The position numbers and the translations under genes were made by a program. A stretch of DNA of 64,000 nt. Source: Gavia stellata (taxonomy: Eukaryota; Chordata; Aves; Gaviiformes; Gaviidae). Below are positions 1 to 9,335 of this stretch, in pieces. Each line of letters starts with the position of its first letter. The stretch's first letter is position 1. The DNA lies in the NCBI RefSeq assembly GCF_030936135.1, contig NW_026777157.1, positions 62,001 to 126,000 on the forward strand. Direction: 5' to 3'. Below the pieces are notes generated by a model. It saw only the letters and a program-made list of their open reading frames with translations, did no database searches and was not told the DNA's origin.

Positions 1-2139
1 CAGTCGTTCACAGGAGCCCACATACAGCAGATGACTAAAATATTGGAAGAAAAAGGACTTGTAATAGCTCCAGAAAAGGTTCAAAAGTCAGCCCCTTGGA
101 AATACTTGGGATGGACAATTGAGGATGCAAAAATTAGACCTCAGAAATTAACTCTGGACACTCCTTTGAAGACGTTGAAAGACGTACAAACAGTCTTAGG
201 AGATATACAGTGGATCCGGAACTGTGCTGGTATTTCTAATGCTGATATCCAGCCTTTAGTAGAGCTACTCCGAGGAACAAATCCAGCGGAGGGCATTACA
301 GTGACAAAAGAGCACCATATGCAACTTCAGCGTATAATAGACAAATTATCCACTGCATGGTCAGCGCGACGCATCTTGGAACTGCCAATTTCCCTGTTAC
401 TTTGTAATTCCAGTGACTCTCCGTTTGCTGTCATTTGTCAGTGGCAAAACAAAAAGGGGGAACTGAAGGGGGATAACTGTGCCACTGACAAGGGACAGGA
501 GCAAGGATTGAGAGTGATGTCTAAGAATCAGAACCCAAAAAGACTTCAAAAGAATTCCACATTTTTTAACGTTTTAGAATGGATCTTTTTGCGGGTACAG
601 CCGGTGTCTAGCATACAATCGCGGCCAGAAGCAATAGGGGAATTAATCAGGAAGGGTCGGTCGCGGGTCCTGGAATTAACAGGACAAGAGCCCAATGACA
701 TCAGTGTACCTGTCAGTGCGGTAGACCTAGAATGGTGGCTACGGAATTCTTTACCCATTCAAGAAGCATTATTGGGATTTGCTGGTAATGTCCATTCGCA
801 GCAACCATCAGGGAAGTTATGGCAAGTTATAGCAAGAAATAAGTGGCTGGAAAGGCCCAAGGTAGTAAAGGATCCAATCCCTGAAGGAGTAACAGTATAT
901 ACAGATGCAGGGAAACGAACCAAACAGGCTGTCTGCGTTTGGCAGGAAGCCACGCAGTGGAAAAGACATCTTTTAGAAGGACAAATAGAAGATACCTTGC
1001 AGACTCTAGAGTTAAGTGCGGTGATATGGGCTCTAGGACACTGGTTGGATAAGCCGATAAATGTGGTAACAGATTCCTTGTATGTGGTGGGTGTAGTGTC
1101 CCGAATCCAAGACGCCTTGATTAGGGAATCAAAAAACCCACAATTAGGTATCTTGTTTATCCGTTTGCGGTCAATAATTTCCCAAAGAACTGCACTGTGT
1201 GCTGTCATTCATATACGCAGTCATCAATGGAATCTAGGGCTAGGGCAAGGTAATCAGTTAGCCGACAACCTGGTCAGTGCTGTGAGCCACATGCCACCAA
1301 TGAGTAAATTTCAACAGGCCAGACAAGCCCATGAAATGTTTCACCATAATGCAAAGGGGTTAAGACGACAATATGGATTGTCGGATAATGAGGCTCGTTC
1401 TATTATTCAGTCATGCCCACGATGTGGTAATCATGGCCCGGGCATCGGACTTGGGGTAAATCCAAAGGGCCTCAAGGCCTTAGAGCTCTGGCAAATGGAT
1501 GTCACTCATATCCCAGAATTTGGTCGCCTTAAGTATGTACACGTTACCGTGGACACCTTTTCCAAGGTGATATGGGCTACAGCGCTACCAGGGGAAAAGG
1601 CTCAACAGGTGTGTAAACATCTCCTCGCTTGTTTTGCTGCGTTGGGAGTACCAGAACAAATAAAAACGGACAATGGTCCAGCCTATATGAGTGCAAAACT
1701 GAGGTCATTTCTAATGACCTGGGGAGTTAAACATATCACCGGTATACCACACTCCCCAACAGGGCAAAGTATGATAGAACGCACGCATCATGTTCTTAAG
1801 GATTATATAAAAAAGCAGAAGAATGAAGAAATGGACCCTAAGATGAGGTTAGATAAAGTGTTATTTACGCTGAATTACTTATGTTTAATGGGGGACAAAG
1901 AAGAACCGCCCATAATAATTCATCACCAGAATCTAAAGTTTAATCAGAAAACTACTATACCAGGTTTTAAAGTAATATACCGGGACCCTGTTACCGGTGT
2001 ATGGAAAGGACCTGTTTCTGTAATTTTTAATGGTAGAGGTTATATGTGTGTTTCTACAGATAACGGACCACTTTGGGTGCCAAGCAGAGCAGTGAAAGCT
2101 GCAACATCCACCTCGCAGATGGAACTCAGCAACATATAA
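1..2139 (+). CDS. pol: Retroviral pol (RT C-terminal part, RNase H, integrase), partial at 5' end
   Basis: The frame is open to the left edge, so the first internal Met at 31 is not a true start. The RT thumb/connection region comes first (a YLGW-type motif near base 105). RNase H follows with its acidic set visible: TDAG at about 901, an ELSA-type Glu near 1010, TDSLYVVG near 1069 and LADNL near 1260. The integrase has an HHCC zinc-binding region at roughly 1330-1425 and a catalytic core with Asp near 1498 (QMDVTH), Asp at 1669 (TDNGPAY) and Glu at 1777 (MIERTH). The last two are separated by 35 residues, the D,D35E spacing. More than 700 codons remain open with no frameshift, which suggests a young copy. 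The product would make cDNA and integrate it; whether it is expressed is not visible. Confidence 0.93.
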   Translation, partial: QSFTGAHIQQMTKILEEKGLVIAPEKVQKSAPWKYLGWTIEDAKIRPQKLTLDTPLKTLKDVQTVLGDIQWIRNCAGISNADIQPLVELLRGTNPAEGITVTKEHHMQLQRIIDKLSTAWSARRILELPISLLLCNSSDSPFAVICQWQNKKGELKGDNCATDKGQEQGLRVMSKNQNPKRLQKNSTFFNVLEWIFLRVQPVSSIQSRPEAIGELIRKGRSRVLELTGQEPNDISVPVSAVDLEWWLRNSLPIQEALLGFAGNVHSQQPSGKLWQVIARNKWLERPKVVKDPIPEGVTVYTDAGKRTKQAVCVWQEATQWKRHLLEGQIEDTLQTLELSAVIWALGHWLDKPINVVTDSLYVVGVVSRIQDALIRESKNPQLGILFIRLRSIISQRTALCAVIHIRSHQWNLGLGQGNQLADNLVSAVSHMPPMSKFQQARQAHEMFHHNAKGLRRQYGLSDNEARSIIQSCPRCGNHGPGIGLGVNPKGLKALELWQMDVTHIPEFGRLKYVHVTVDTFSKVIWATALPGEKAQQVCKHLLACFAALGVPEQIKTDNGPAYMSAKLRSFLMTWGVKHITGIPHSPTGQSMIERTHHVLKDYIKKQKNEEMDPKMRLDKVLFTLNYLCLMGDKEEPPIIIHHQNLKFNQKTTIPGFKVIYRDPVTGVWKGPVSVIFNGRGYMCVSTDNGPLWVPSRAVKAATSTSQMELSNI

Positions 2140-2158
2140 TCTACAGTGACTTTGAATT

Positions 2159-2569
2159 ATGAACATTTTGCAATATATTAACAGAGATCAAGTGTGTTGT
2201 GAGGATTGTAAACGATGTCGTCCTTGGGTATTATGTCAGTGTTATACCTGTGAAAGGGAATGGTGGGTACGACTTAATTATGCCCAAAGGTGGTGTGATT
2301 CATGTTACCAACAAGAGTTAGACACACATAAGATTTTGTTAATTACAGGTCACGCAGTAGCTTTGACGCTTACCTATGTTAATGATGCTAATAGCTGGAT
2401 TAGTTTAACATATGATAGAGCTAAAGATCTTTGTTTATTAGCTGTGGAATGTAAAAATAAGAATCTAGTACCAGAAATTTGGAAAGTTCCCAAAGATCGA
2501 TGGGAAGAGACAAAAAGGAGGTGTGAGAAACGATTTGCTTGGAAAAAGAAGTACGAGGGTAATAGATAA
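2159..2569 (+). CDS. Cys-rich accessory ORF between pol and env (136 aa), not recognised
   Basis: The ORF starts 19 bases after the pol stop and ends 14 bases before the env start, so it fills the space between them. I do not recognise the family. The N-terminal 50 residues are very rich in Cys and Trp. Cys28 and Cys31 pair with Cys46 and Cys49 in the spacing C-x2-C-x14-C-x2-C, with Trp just before Cys46; further Cys lie at 13, 14, 17, 20 and 26. This looks like a zinc ribbon or treble-clef site. The remainder is mixed, with a basic C-terminus. No signal peptide or clear membrane segment is seen. Provirus B has an ORF at the same genome position with the same cysteine spacing (40712-40867), which argues for a true viral gene. 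Function unknown; expression would probably need a spliced or subgenomic mRNA. Confidence 0.72.
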   Translation: MNILQYINRDQVCCEDCKRCRPWVLCQCYTCEREWWVRLNYAQRWCDSCYQQELDTHKILLITGHAVALTLTYVNDANSWISLTYDRAKDLCLLAVECKNKNLVPEIWKVPKDRWEETKRRCEKRFAWKKKYEGNR

Positions 2570-2583
2570 AGTAGACTGACGTA

Positions 2584-3207
2584 ATGAGTTCGAAAGGTAT
2601 GAGTACTTGGTGGCCAATCATAATCTGGAATACAATTTTCTTATTGACAGTAGTGAAGGGGATCTATACATTACATACCATTAAACCGCGAGAAAACTTA
2701 TGGGTAACGTGGGCAAATAGGACTGGCAAAACATCATTTTGTTTATCATTGGCCTCCGCTACTGAGCCTTTTCGAACTTGTTTAATAGGAGTACCTGGAT
2801 TTCAGTACAGTAGTTTTGGTAACTATAGTACAGGCAACTGTTCGAATGTAACCGTCATAAGCAAGTGTTATCATGGAGCTTCAGTGCATAAACAAATACA
2901 GTGGTTGAAAGATCACACGGGAAAAATTCAGCAGGATCATGGGTTTTTAGACGATTGGCTTACAAAATTATTTGGAGCGCTACCACAATGGCTGATAGGT
3001 TTAATAAAGGAAGGTTTACGCATTTTCCTTATACTAATATTACTATGTTTAGGCTTTTGTATTGTATTTAGCTGTGTTAAACGAACAATTATGAAAACCA
3101 TTGACCAAGCATGGCTTGCTCAAAAGAAAGAAGGGGGAATTGTGGAGGAATGGTTAGCTGAACAAGGCCATAGTGCCTTGGAGCTGAGCAAACCATGCTA
3201 CCCATAG
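2584..3207 (+). pseudogene. env: Shortened env: leader and short SU piece joined to the TM end (207 aa)
   Basis: The frame opens with a hydrophobic leader (residues about 9-27), followed by a short ectodomain with four possible N-glycosylation sites (NRT, NYS, NCS, NVT). It then runs into a typical retroviral TM end: an amphipathic stretch, one membrane span rich in I, L, F and C (about residues 143-165) and a short cytoplasmic tail. A full retroviral Env is usually 450-650 residues, so most of SU and the fusion region are absent although the frame is kept; an in-frame internal deletion is the simplest reading. The last ~22 codons lie inside the LTR, because the frame crosses the polypurine tract at 3129-3140. 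It is unlikely to act as an entry protein. Whether it acts as a small membrane protein cannot be judged. Confidence 0.75.
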
Positions 3208-3556
3208 TGCTTTGGAACTGAGCAACTCCTGCTACAAGCTGCTGAGCAAGCAGGAAGAAAGGCAACTACAAGCAGCTGAGCAAGCAGCTGTGCAAGCAGA
3301 AAAAGTGAAACTAAGTTAAAGTTTTGCGGAACGCGAACCAATCAGCAAAGCATAATCGTCGCGTGGACAATGCTAGTTAACCAATCACTAAACACTGTAA
3401 TTCGCGTGAACACATTATAAACTATATAAGTTTGATGCTTGTCACTAATAAAGGGGAATGACCATATTCACATTGAAAGGGTGTCATTACTCCGGAACGC
3501 ACTTTCCAATCTGCGCCTAAGAAAATCCGACCACCTTCCGACACCACCTTCCGACA
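3141..3556 (+). repeat. 3' LTR of ERV-A (416 bp)
   Basis: The LTR begins TGTGGAGGAATGG directly after the polypurine tract (AAGAAGGGGGAAT, 3128-3140) and ends CCGACA. A TATA-like box is at 3422-3428 (CTATATAAG context), and AATAAA at 3447-3452 marks the polyadenylation signal. The start, the polypurine tract and the sequence around the AATAAA closely resemble the 380-bp LTRs of provirus B, but U3 has diverged, so these are two subfamilies of one lineage. U3 holds short repeats built on GAGCAAGCAG/GCTGAGCAAGC near 3230-3300. Confidence 0.85.
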
Positions 3557-3582
3557 TACCCCCATTCCCTGGTCCTCCTTAT

Positions 3583-3787
3583 CTGGCCTCAATGAAGAGG
3601 TGGGCTGCCGCGAGGACCCACTGTGGGCTGATGAGGGACCCTCCGCATATATGCCCTGTGCCCGTTTTCCAGGGATCCTGGGTGCCGATGATCCAGGAGG
3701 GGCCAGGTCGCTGGCTGGGCATCTGTGCCACCCACGACGCGTGACATGCCGTAGTGAGAAGCCATGGGCCGGAGCGCACAGGTCCCT
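3583..3787 (-). pseudogene. Acrosin-like exon 2, copy A (frameshifted, donor lost)
   Basis: Read on the minus strand, this matches the start of an acrosin-type trypsin-fold protease: a Cys-containing light-chain end, the activation site R-VVGG, then the region around catalytic His (GGSLISPQWVL, AAAH). The Cys normally following that His is Leu. Homology moves from one frame to another about 25 codons in, through an apparent 4-base insertion. The exon ends GCCAG followed by AT instead of GT. The acceptor context (TTTCTGTTTCCAG) is good. The same frameshift, Cys loss and donor change appear in copy C (63591-63795), so the lesions predate the duplication. Exon 1 would lie at higher coordinates (about 3900-4000) but cannot be fixed with confidence. 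Confidence 0.8.
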
Positions 3788-5056
3788 CTGGAAACAGAAA
3801 CTCATTACTGTCCTGCTCGAGGGCTTGCTGCTCTTCAGGCTACGAGTCAGCCGTCTTCCCTCTCCACATGCCGTTGCGTGGACAGCAAGGCCAGGGAACC
3901 CCGTGGGGCGTGCGTGCATCCACCCCTGTTTCTGCTTTATCCCCGCAGGCCAGTTGTGCCAGCAGCATGGGTGCTGGCAAGGAACTGAGGTTCCCAGGTG
4001 GGGTTCAGGAAGCTGTGGCGAGGCTCAAGGGAACGAGCAGGCACCCTCCAGTGACCCCCATAAGGGTTGCCCAAGTTCCCAGTCAGAGCCTCGGGCCACT
4101 TACCCACATGTGCTGTGTGCAGGCCAGCACAGGGCCAGCAGGACGAGGAGGGGGAGAGCAAATTCATCGCTGCCAGCAACACGTGGCAGCTGCAAGAACG
4201 GAGAGCTCGTCGCCACCAGTGCGGCAACCTTGGTTCCGGGGCTGATGTCACAGAGTCGCTGGTTCCGGGTGCTGGGCGTGGTGGCCTCCAAGCATGAGGG
4301 GAGGCAGAAGCTGGCATCGGACACCCCCGACAGACCCTCCCCCTGCCAAATGCTGTGCTTGTGGGATGAGGGCGTGCAGGCCCCGTGGCAGGCAGCAGCG
4401 CCTGGGTCCAAGCACTGCCTGCTAGTAGCTGGCAGGAAATAAGTGGGGCATCATAGCCTCTTTGGGAAGTTCACTGCCACCCTGCTCTCTGCAGCCGTTT
4501 GCCACCAGCTCCTTCCCAAAAAGCATACGCCAGAGAACAGAACTACTCCAGGCAGTAGGCATATCTCTGGGTGTTGAAGAGCCGGTCTGGTTACAGCCCC
4601 GGCACGCAAGCAGAGATGTGCAAGCCAACTAAGGCAGGCGTACCCAAGCAGTGTCAGCCTTCCGGCACAAAGCCCAGTGAAACGCAGACGCAGCACAGTC
4701 CACACTGGCTCCGTCAGCCACAGCAACAGCCTCTGGCAGGCTTCCTGTCCTTGCTGTCTGTGAGTTACGTTGCTGTTCTGGGCCAACACCGACAAGGGCA
4801 GTTGTGGCCCCTGGTACGCGTGGCCAAGGACATGCAATTTTTGGCTCTAGCCAGAGAAGGATGCTCCTGCTCTCAGCCCCACATGCCATTCTCCACGGCT
4901 TTGGTAAATCCTGTGTCAGCCTCATCTCATCAGTCGACCTTCTAGAGCTGTATGGTGGAGCCTTGCTCCCATGCTGGAGTGCGGGGCAGTCATGGGAGGA
5001 AAGAAGGAACCAGCCCCGTGCATTGCATTTGCTGAGCAGGGCTAGGTCCCTGGAGG
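3788..5056. other. Flank between acrosin-like copies, no confident gene
   Basis: GC-rich DNA lying upstream (minus-strand sense) of acrosin-like exon 2 and downstream of truncated exon 5. Bases 3788-4000 repeat near-identically at 63796-64000 and probably hold acrosin-like intron 1 and perhaps exon 1. Frames up to 280 codons are open on the plus strand at 3600-4442, but they overlap the acrosin exon antisense and show no domain I recognise. I see no supported gene in 4000-5056. Confidence 0.45.
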
Positions 5057-5221
5057 CTAGAGAGCATTGGCTTGAAGAATGACAGTCTCAAAGCTCATGA
5101 TAGGTGCGGGGGCTTCCCGCTGCCATTCTCTGGAACAGCCTTTCTCCCAGCTGGTGATTCTAACGAGCCAGAAGTAGTCTGCCTTGTTGTCTTTGCAGAC
5201 GAGAGGACCACCGCTGTCACC
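5057..5221 (-). pseudogene. Acrosin-like exon 5, copy A, truncated
   Basis: The exon starts after an acceptor ending GCTGCAG and reads [12 protein letters not shown], the catalytic-Ser motif, then a region ending in KGC. It is acrosin-like only to about 5135. Beyond that, the sequence departs from copy B and reaches a stop at 5057-5059, so the proline-rich C-terminal tail present in copy B (42963-43311) is missing. The change is abrupt and looks like a rearrangement break rather than point decay. Substitutions against copy B in the shared part include Val-to-Arg and Gly-to-Glu. Confidence 0.8.
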
Positions 5222-5651
5222 CTGCAGCGGAGGAGAGAGGACAAAGGTGGTGTTGTTGGGTGGCCTCTGTCAGCACTACGGCTGGCTCCTTCTCTCCCAC
5301 AGCACCTGCCAGAGCTGTACTCTGCGGCACAGAAAAGCCCCGCTTAGGTGCCAGGGCGTACAGAAGCTTGTGTGGGAGGGGGTCATGGGCCTGTAAGGTA
5401 GGGTTCTCTCTCATCTCTGCAGAGTGACCCTGCACGTGTGGAACGCAGATGTTCCAGGCTTGGGCTGTGGACCTGTGGGCTGCCAAGAGCACTGGATGGG
5501 CTTTGTGGGCAGAGTCGCAGGCCTCTGGGGCAAGGGGGGCACTGGGCAAGGAGCTGCAGGTGGGGAAGGGGAGGTCAGCCCCAGCAGCGGTGGGGACCCA
5601 GCGGTGGGAGGGTGACTTGCCAGGCAAAGCACGCGCTGGGGTCTGCGTGGG

Positions 5652-6240
5652 TGTCGTGGTTTAAGCCCAGCTGGCAACCAAGCACCACACAGCCGCTCAC
5701 TCACTCCCCCCCAGGTGGGATGGGGAAGAGAATCGGAAGAGTAAAAGTGAGAAAGCTCGTGGGTTGAGATAAAGACAGTTTAATAGGTAAAGCAAAAGCC
5801 GCACACGCAAGCAAAGCAAAACAAGGAATTCATTCACCACTTCCCATCAGCAGGCAGGTGTTCAGCCATCTCCAGGAAAGCAGGGCTCCATCACGCGTAA
5901 CGGTTACTTGGGAAGACAAACGCCATTACTCCGAATGTCCCCCCCTTCCTTCTTCTTCCCCCAGCTTTATATGCTGAGCATGACATCATATGGTATGGAA
6001 TATCCCTTTGGTCAGTTGGGGTCAGCTGTCCCAGCTGTGTCCCCTCCCAACTTCTTGTGCACCCCCAGCCTACTCGCTGGTGGTGAGAAGCAGAAAAGGC
6101 CTTGACTCTGTGTAAGCACTGCTCAGCAGTAACTAAAACATCCCTGCTTTATCAACACTGTTTCCAGCACAAATCCAAAACACAGCCCCATACTAGCTGC
6201 TATGAAGAAAGTTAACTCTACCCCAGCCAAAACCAGCACA
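5652..6240 (-). repeat. 3' LTR (in element sense) of the ERVL-like element
   Basis: 589 bp, bounded by TG...CA in both readings. A polypurine tract, AAGGGGTGGAGAA on the minus strand, lies just inside at 6241-6255. Near-identical to 7877-8465. Confidence 0.9.
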
Positions 6241-6889
6241 TTCTCCACCCCTTATTCCATACCATTTACGTCATGCTCAGGTCTCACACTATTCAATACA
6301 TTCTCATTAACCATCACCCCCCTTCCCATCCTTTGACAGAATACACATATACCATTCCCTTAGTCTATGGACCACCCCTGTAAAATGTCCATAAATATCC
6401 GCAAATGTCCACAAAATGTCCATTGAGTTCATTTGGTCCATGACTTTGGGCTCCATCTGTTATGGTGGTCACTCAGGACAGGAGAGGTGTTGTATTGCAT
6501 GGAGCTATTGGGCACCAAAGCCAGCTCAGGTGGGGTCACTGCTGCACTTGCACTGCTTCTTGTAAGGCTTGTCCTCCAGTGGTTCAGGCGGTTCCTGCTA
6601 CAGTAATTCCTGTAACATGCAACTCAAATAATGGGTTACAACAATTTAAAGGTATTTCCATTACAATCTCTACCCCAGTCCCTTTGGACCAGACCACAGG
6701 GTTTAGCACTGCAATGAACTCCTCCCCTTGCTCCTAGCCTGGCTAGCAACAAGGGGTTCTTGCTATAATAATTCCCATAACATGCAACTCAAATCCTGGG
6801 TTACAACAATTTAAAGGTGTTTCCATTACAACCTCCACCCCTGGTCCCTTTGGACCAGACCATAGGGTTTAATATTGCAATGAACTCCT

Positions 6890-7510
6890 CCCCTTGCCCC
6901 TGCTCTGGCTTGGACTTATCCACAGACTGCAGTTCCTTAGGATTGTACCTGCTCCAAGTGGAGCCTTATCTGTGTGCCACAGTCTCTTCAGGGGTATACC
7001 TGCTGCAGCAGAGAGCTATCCACAGCCACAGTCGCTTCGAGGTGCACCTGTTCCAGCGTGGCCTTATCCATGGGTCACAATGCCTTCAGAGATATACCTG
7101 CTCCAGCGTGGCCTTACCCACAGCCACAGTCCCTTCAAAAGTAAACCTGCTCCAACATGGCCTTTCCCATGGCTGCAGTCTCTCCAGGGGTGTACCTGCT
7201 CTCTTGTGGGCTTATCCATGGCCTCACACTTTGTGGTGCTCCAGCATGACCTCATGCACAGCCGCTGATGCTTCCAGGTGTACCTGCTGCAGCATGGACG
7301 TATCCACAGCCACAGATGCTTCGAGGTGTACCTTCTCCTGCGTGGGCTTACCCTTGGACCACAATCCCTTCAGAGTTACACCTGCTGTGGCACAGACATA
7401 ACCACGGCCACAGACGCTTCGAGATGTACCTGCTCTGATGTGGGTTTATCCATGGCCACAGACACTTCGGGGTGTCCTGCTCCCACATGGACTCATCCAC
7501 AGGTCACAGT
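6890..7510 (-). repeat. Internal minisatellite, about 50-bp unit
   Basis: At least ten imperfect units recur with TACCTGCTCCAGC-like cores near 6948, 7000, 7045, 7096, 7145, 7192, 7280, 7329, 7377 and 7425. Units alternate 'cttcgaggtgtacctgctgc' style sequence with 'cttatccatggcc' style sequence. A related array lies inside the LTR-like element at 27142-28268. The open frames here (up to 194 codons, plus strand) change with the repeats and are not supported as genes. Confidence 0.75.
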
Positions 7511-7850
7511 CCCTTTGACTCGAGTTCACACTGGAGTTCCAGCCTGTCCAGTACAGCAGCACAGAAACAGCAGCGATGCCCTGGCCATCTGCCGGCCCAG
7601 GCGCATGGCCATTGCTGTTATCAAAATGTTCCCAGGCATAGCAGAGTAAGATGATAAGCAGTATGGCAGTACAGCAAGCAGCAAAAGCAAAAAGCAGCCA
7701 CTAACGAGCACTAGACTCTAATAGACAGTAAGGCAAGCAAACCCCATGGCAAGCACAGGAGCCTGCCGATTAATAGCTAAACAGCAATAACAGCTATAAA
7801 TTTGATCTAGCACATTCCAATCAAACCTGTCGTTATCTTGAACCCTTCGA

Positions 7851-7868
7851 GCCCCACGTTGGGTGCCA
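7851..7868 (-). promoter_or_regulatory. Primer binding site, tRNA-Lys-like
   Basis: On the minus strand it reads TGGCACCCAACGTGGGGC, eight bases inside the 5' LTR. This differs by one base from the tRNA-Lys(1,2)-type site as I recall it (a G in place of the first A). The offset from the LTR edge is larger than the usual 0-3 bases. Confidence 0.6.
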
Positions 7869-7876
7869 AAAAGGAC

Positions 7877-8465
7877 TGTCGTGGTTTAAGCCCAGCTGGC
7901 AACCAAGCACCACACAGCCGCTCACTCACTCCCCCCCAGGTGGGATGGGGAAGAGAATCGGAAGAGTAAAAGTGAGAAAGCTCGTGGGTTGAGATAAAGA
8001 CAGTTTAATAGGTAAAGCAAAAGCCGCACACGCAAGCAAAGCAAAACAAGGAATTCATTCACCACTTCCCATCGGCAGGCAGGTGTTCAGCCATCTCCAG
8101 GAAAGCAGGGCTCCATCACGCGTAACGGTTACTTGGGAAGACAAACGCCATTACTCCGAATGTCCCCCCCTTCCTTCTTCTTCCCCCAGCTTTATATGCT
8201 GAGCATGACATCATATGGTATGGAATATCCCTTTGGTCAGTTGGGGTCAGCTGTCCCAGCTGTGTCCCCTCCCAACTTCTTGTGCACCCCCAGCCTACTC
8301 GCTGGTGGTGAGAAGCAGAAAAGGCCTTGACTCTGTGTAAGCACTGCTCAGCAGTAACTAAAACATCCCTGCTTTATCAACACTGTTTCCAGCACAAATC
8401 CAAAACACAGCCCCATACTAGCTGCTATGAAGAAAGTTAACTCTACCCCAGCCAAAACCAGCACA
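7877..8465 (-). repeat. 5' LTR (in element sense) of the ERVL-like element
   Basis: 589 bp, equal in length and nearly base-for-base equal to 5652-6240. It is followed by the GTGGG target duplication at 8466-8470. A part of this LTR type also occurs inside provirus B at about 38771-38925. Confidence 0.9.
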
Positions 8466-8526
8466 GTGGGACGGTTGTGAGAGGGCTGCCTGTGCTGCTG
8501 GGGCTTGACTCGTAGCACGCTCCTAC

Positions 8527-8672
8527 CTGGCAGGTGTCGATGCCACCCTGCGCATAGCCAGCACGCAGGTTGTGGGTGTGGATGGCCCCTCTGTACCACC
8601 CGCTGCTGTTACAGAGGTTGACATCAATGAGGCGGACCTTGGCCTCCTGCAGGACATCAGTTGATCCTCCAG
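8527..8672 (-). pseudogene. Acrosin-like exon 4, copy A
   Basis: 146 nt between an acceptor ending CTCGCAG and a donor CAG|GTAGG. It encodes [20 protein letters not shown] and continues to GIDTCQ, matching the loop before the catalytic Ser. Phase agrees with exon 3 (one base carried in) and exon 5 (none carried out). The frame is open, but the Cys of the NLCAGY segment, kept in copy B, is Arg here; that Cys normally forms a disulfide, so the fold would be weakened. Confidence 0.85.
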
Positions 8673-8951
8673 CTGCGAGCACAGAAAAGAATTAACACCA
8701 GGCAGCTCGTTGCCATTTCTCCTCCCCTGTCTGGGTGAAGCCCTTCCCTAGGGCTTGGCTTTGCACCTTGAAGGCACTGTACCGGTGGTCCCCTTGTGCC
8801 TCCCTTTGGGGAATGGCTCAGGCCCATCTCTCTAGAGGCATGCGTCCCCGCAGCCTGACTCTGGCTTTCGCCTCTGCTCTCAGGAAGGCCAACCCGTCTC
8901 CCCTGCGTGCCAAGCTTGCGCTCAGGACACGAGTACTTTTTGGGAACTCGC

Positions 8952-9217
8952 ATCTTGCAGTCGTGGAACCCCAGCCGCTGGCGTAGCAGGTTGTCAGCTC
9001 CGACACTCTCAGCGAGGCGTCGGGCACACAGGCAAGCTGGATGGAGTAGCTGCACTGCACAGGCTGGTCCAGTTCCAGCAGGGCGATGTCGTTCCTCTGC
9101 GTGATGTTACTGTAGCGCTCGTGAACCAGTAGCCGCTTGATATTGCGCACTTGGGCCTCAGGGCCCAGCTGAGGCAACCGGGTGGCCCCGATCACCACGC
9201 GCCACATGGTGATGTGC
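8952..9217 (-). pseudogene. Acrosin-like exon 3, copy A (catalytic Asp region)
   Basis: 266 nt starting after CTTCCAG. It reads HITMWRVVIGATRLPQLGPE, then QRNDIALLELDQPV holding the catalytic Asp, and ends SGWGST. The only exon end that keeps phase with exon 4 falls before GCGAGT, implying a GC-AG intron. The frame is intact here, whereas copy B has lost one base near the exon end. With the broken exon 2 and truncated exon 5, the whole copy is a pseudogene. The plus strand at 8735-8986 carries only an antisense shadow frame. Confidence 0.85.
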
Positions 9218-9335
9218 CTGGAAGGCAGAGGGAGAGAGGGGTGAGAGGGAGCGGAGCCATGTGCTGCAGCAGCCCTGCAGTTCCCTGCCTTCTGCTCCAC
9301 AAGGCAGAGAGGCAAGCAGCGCTAGGGAGGGCGTG

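Larger units (their letters stand above)
1..3556 (+). mobile_element. ERV-A: class II (alpha/beta-like) endogenous retrovirus, 5' part outside the window
   Basis: The order is pol (reverse transcriptase end, RNase H, integrase), a Cys-rich ORF, a shortened env, a polypurine tract and a 3' LTR, all on the plus strand. The gag, protease and most of RT must lie left of the window. The 3' LTR ends in ACA directly before TACCCC, at the point where homology to the acrosin-like copy near 63570 resumes; that copy shows the uninterrupted site. The element therefore sits in the sequence just downstream of acrosin-like exon 2. If it is a normal insertion, TACCCC should be repeated before the missing 5' LTR. 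Class II is inferred from the integrase style and the LTR kinship with provirus B, whose target duplication is 6 bp. Confidence 0.9.
5652..8465 (-). mobile_element. Young non-autonomous ERVL-like element (LTR-internal-LTR, 2.8 kb)
   Basis: Two 589-bp LTRs, apparently identical except for about one base (CAGCAGG versus CGGCAGG), flank 1636 bp of internal sequence. A 5-bp target duplication GTGGG (5647-5651 and 8466-8470) brackets it, and acrosin copy B shows the single-GTGGG empty site at about 44102-44106. On the minus strand the LTR begins TGTGCTGGTTTTGGCTGGGG, a style common in bird ERVL-type LTRs. A primer binding site lies 8 bases inside the 5' LTR (7851-7868) and a polypurine tract before the 3' LTR (about 6241-6255). 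There is no gag, pol or env; instead the internal region has a tandem array of about 50-bp units. It must have been mobilised by proteins supplied from elsewhere. It lies in acrosin-like intron 4. Confidence 0.9.

Noticed and set aside
3600..4442. 280-codon plus-strand frame
   Set aside because: Antisense to acrosin-like exon 2 and its flank; no domain, and neighbouring frames are equally open because the DNA is GC-rich.
6817..7401. 194-codon frame in the ERVL-like element
   Set aside because: Lies on the antisense strand of the element and tracks the 50-bp minisatellite.
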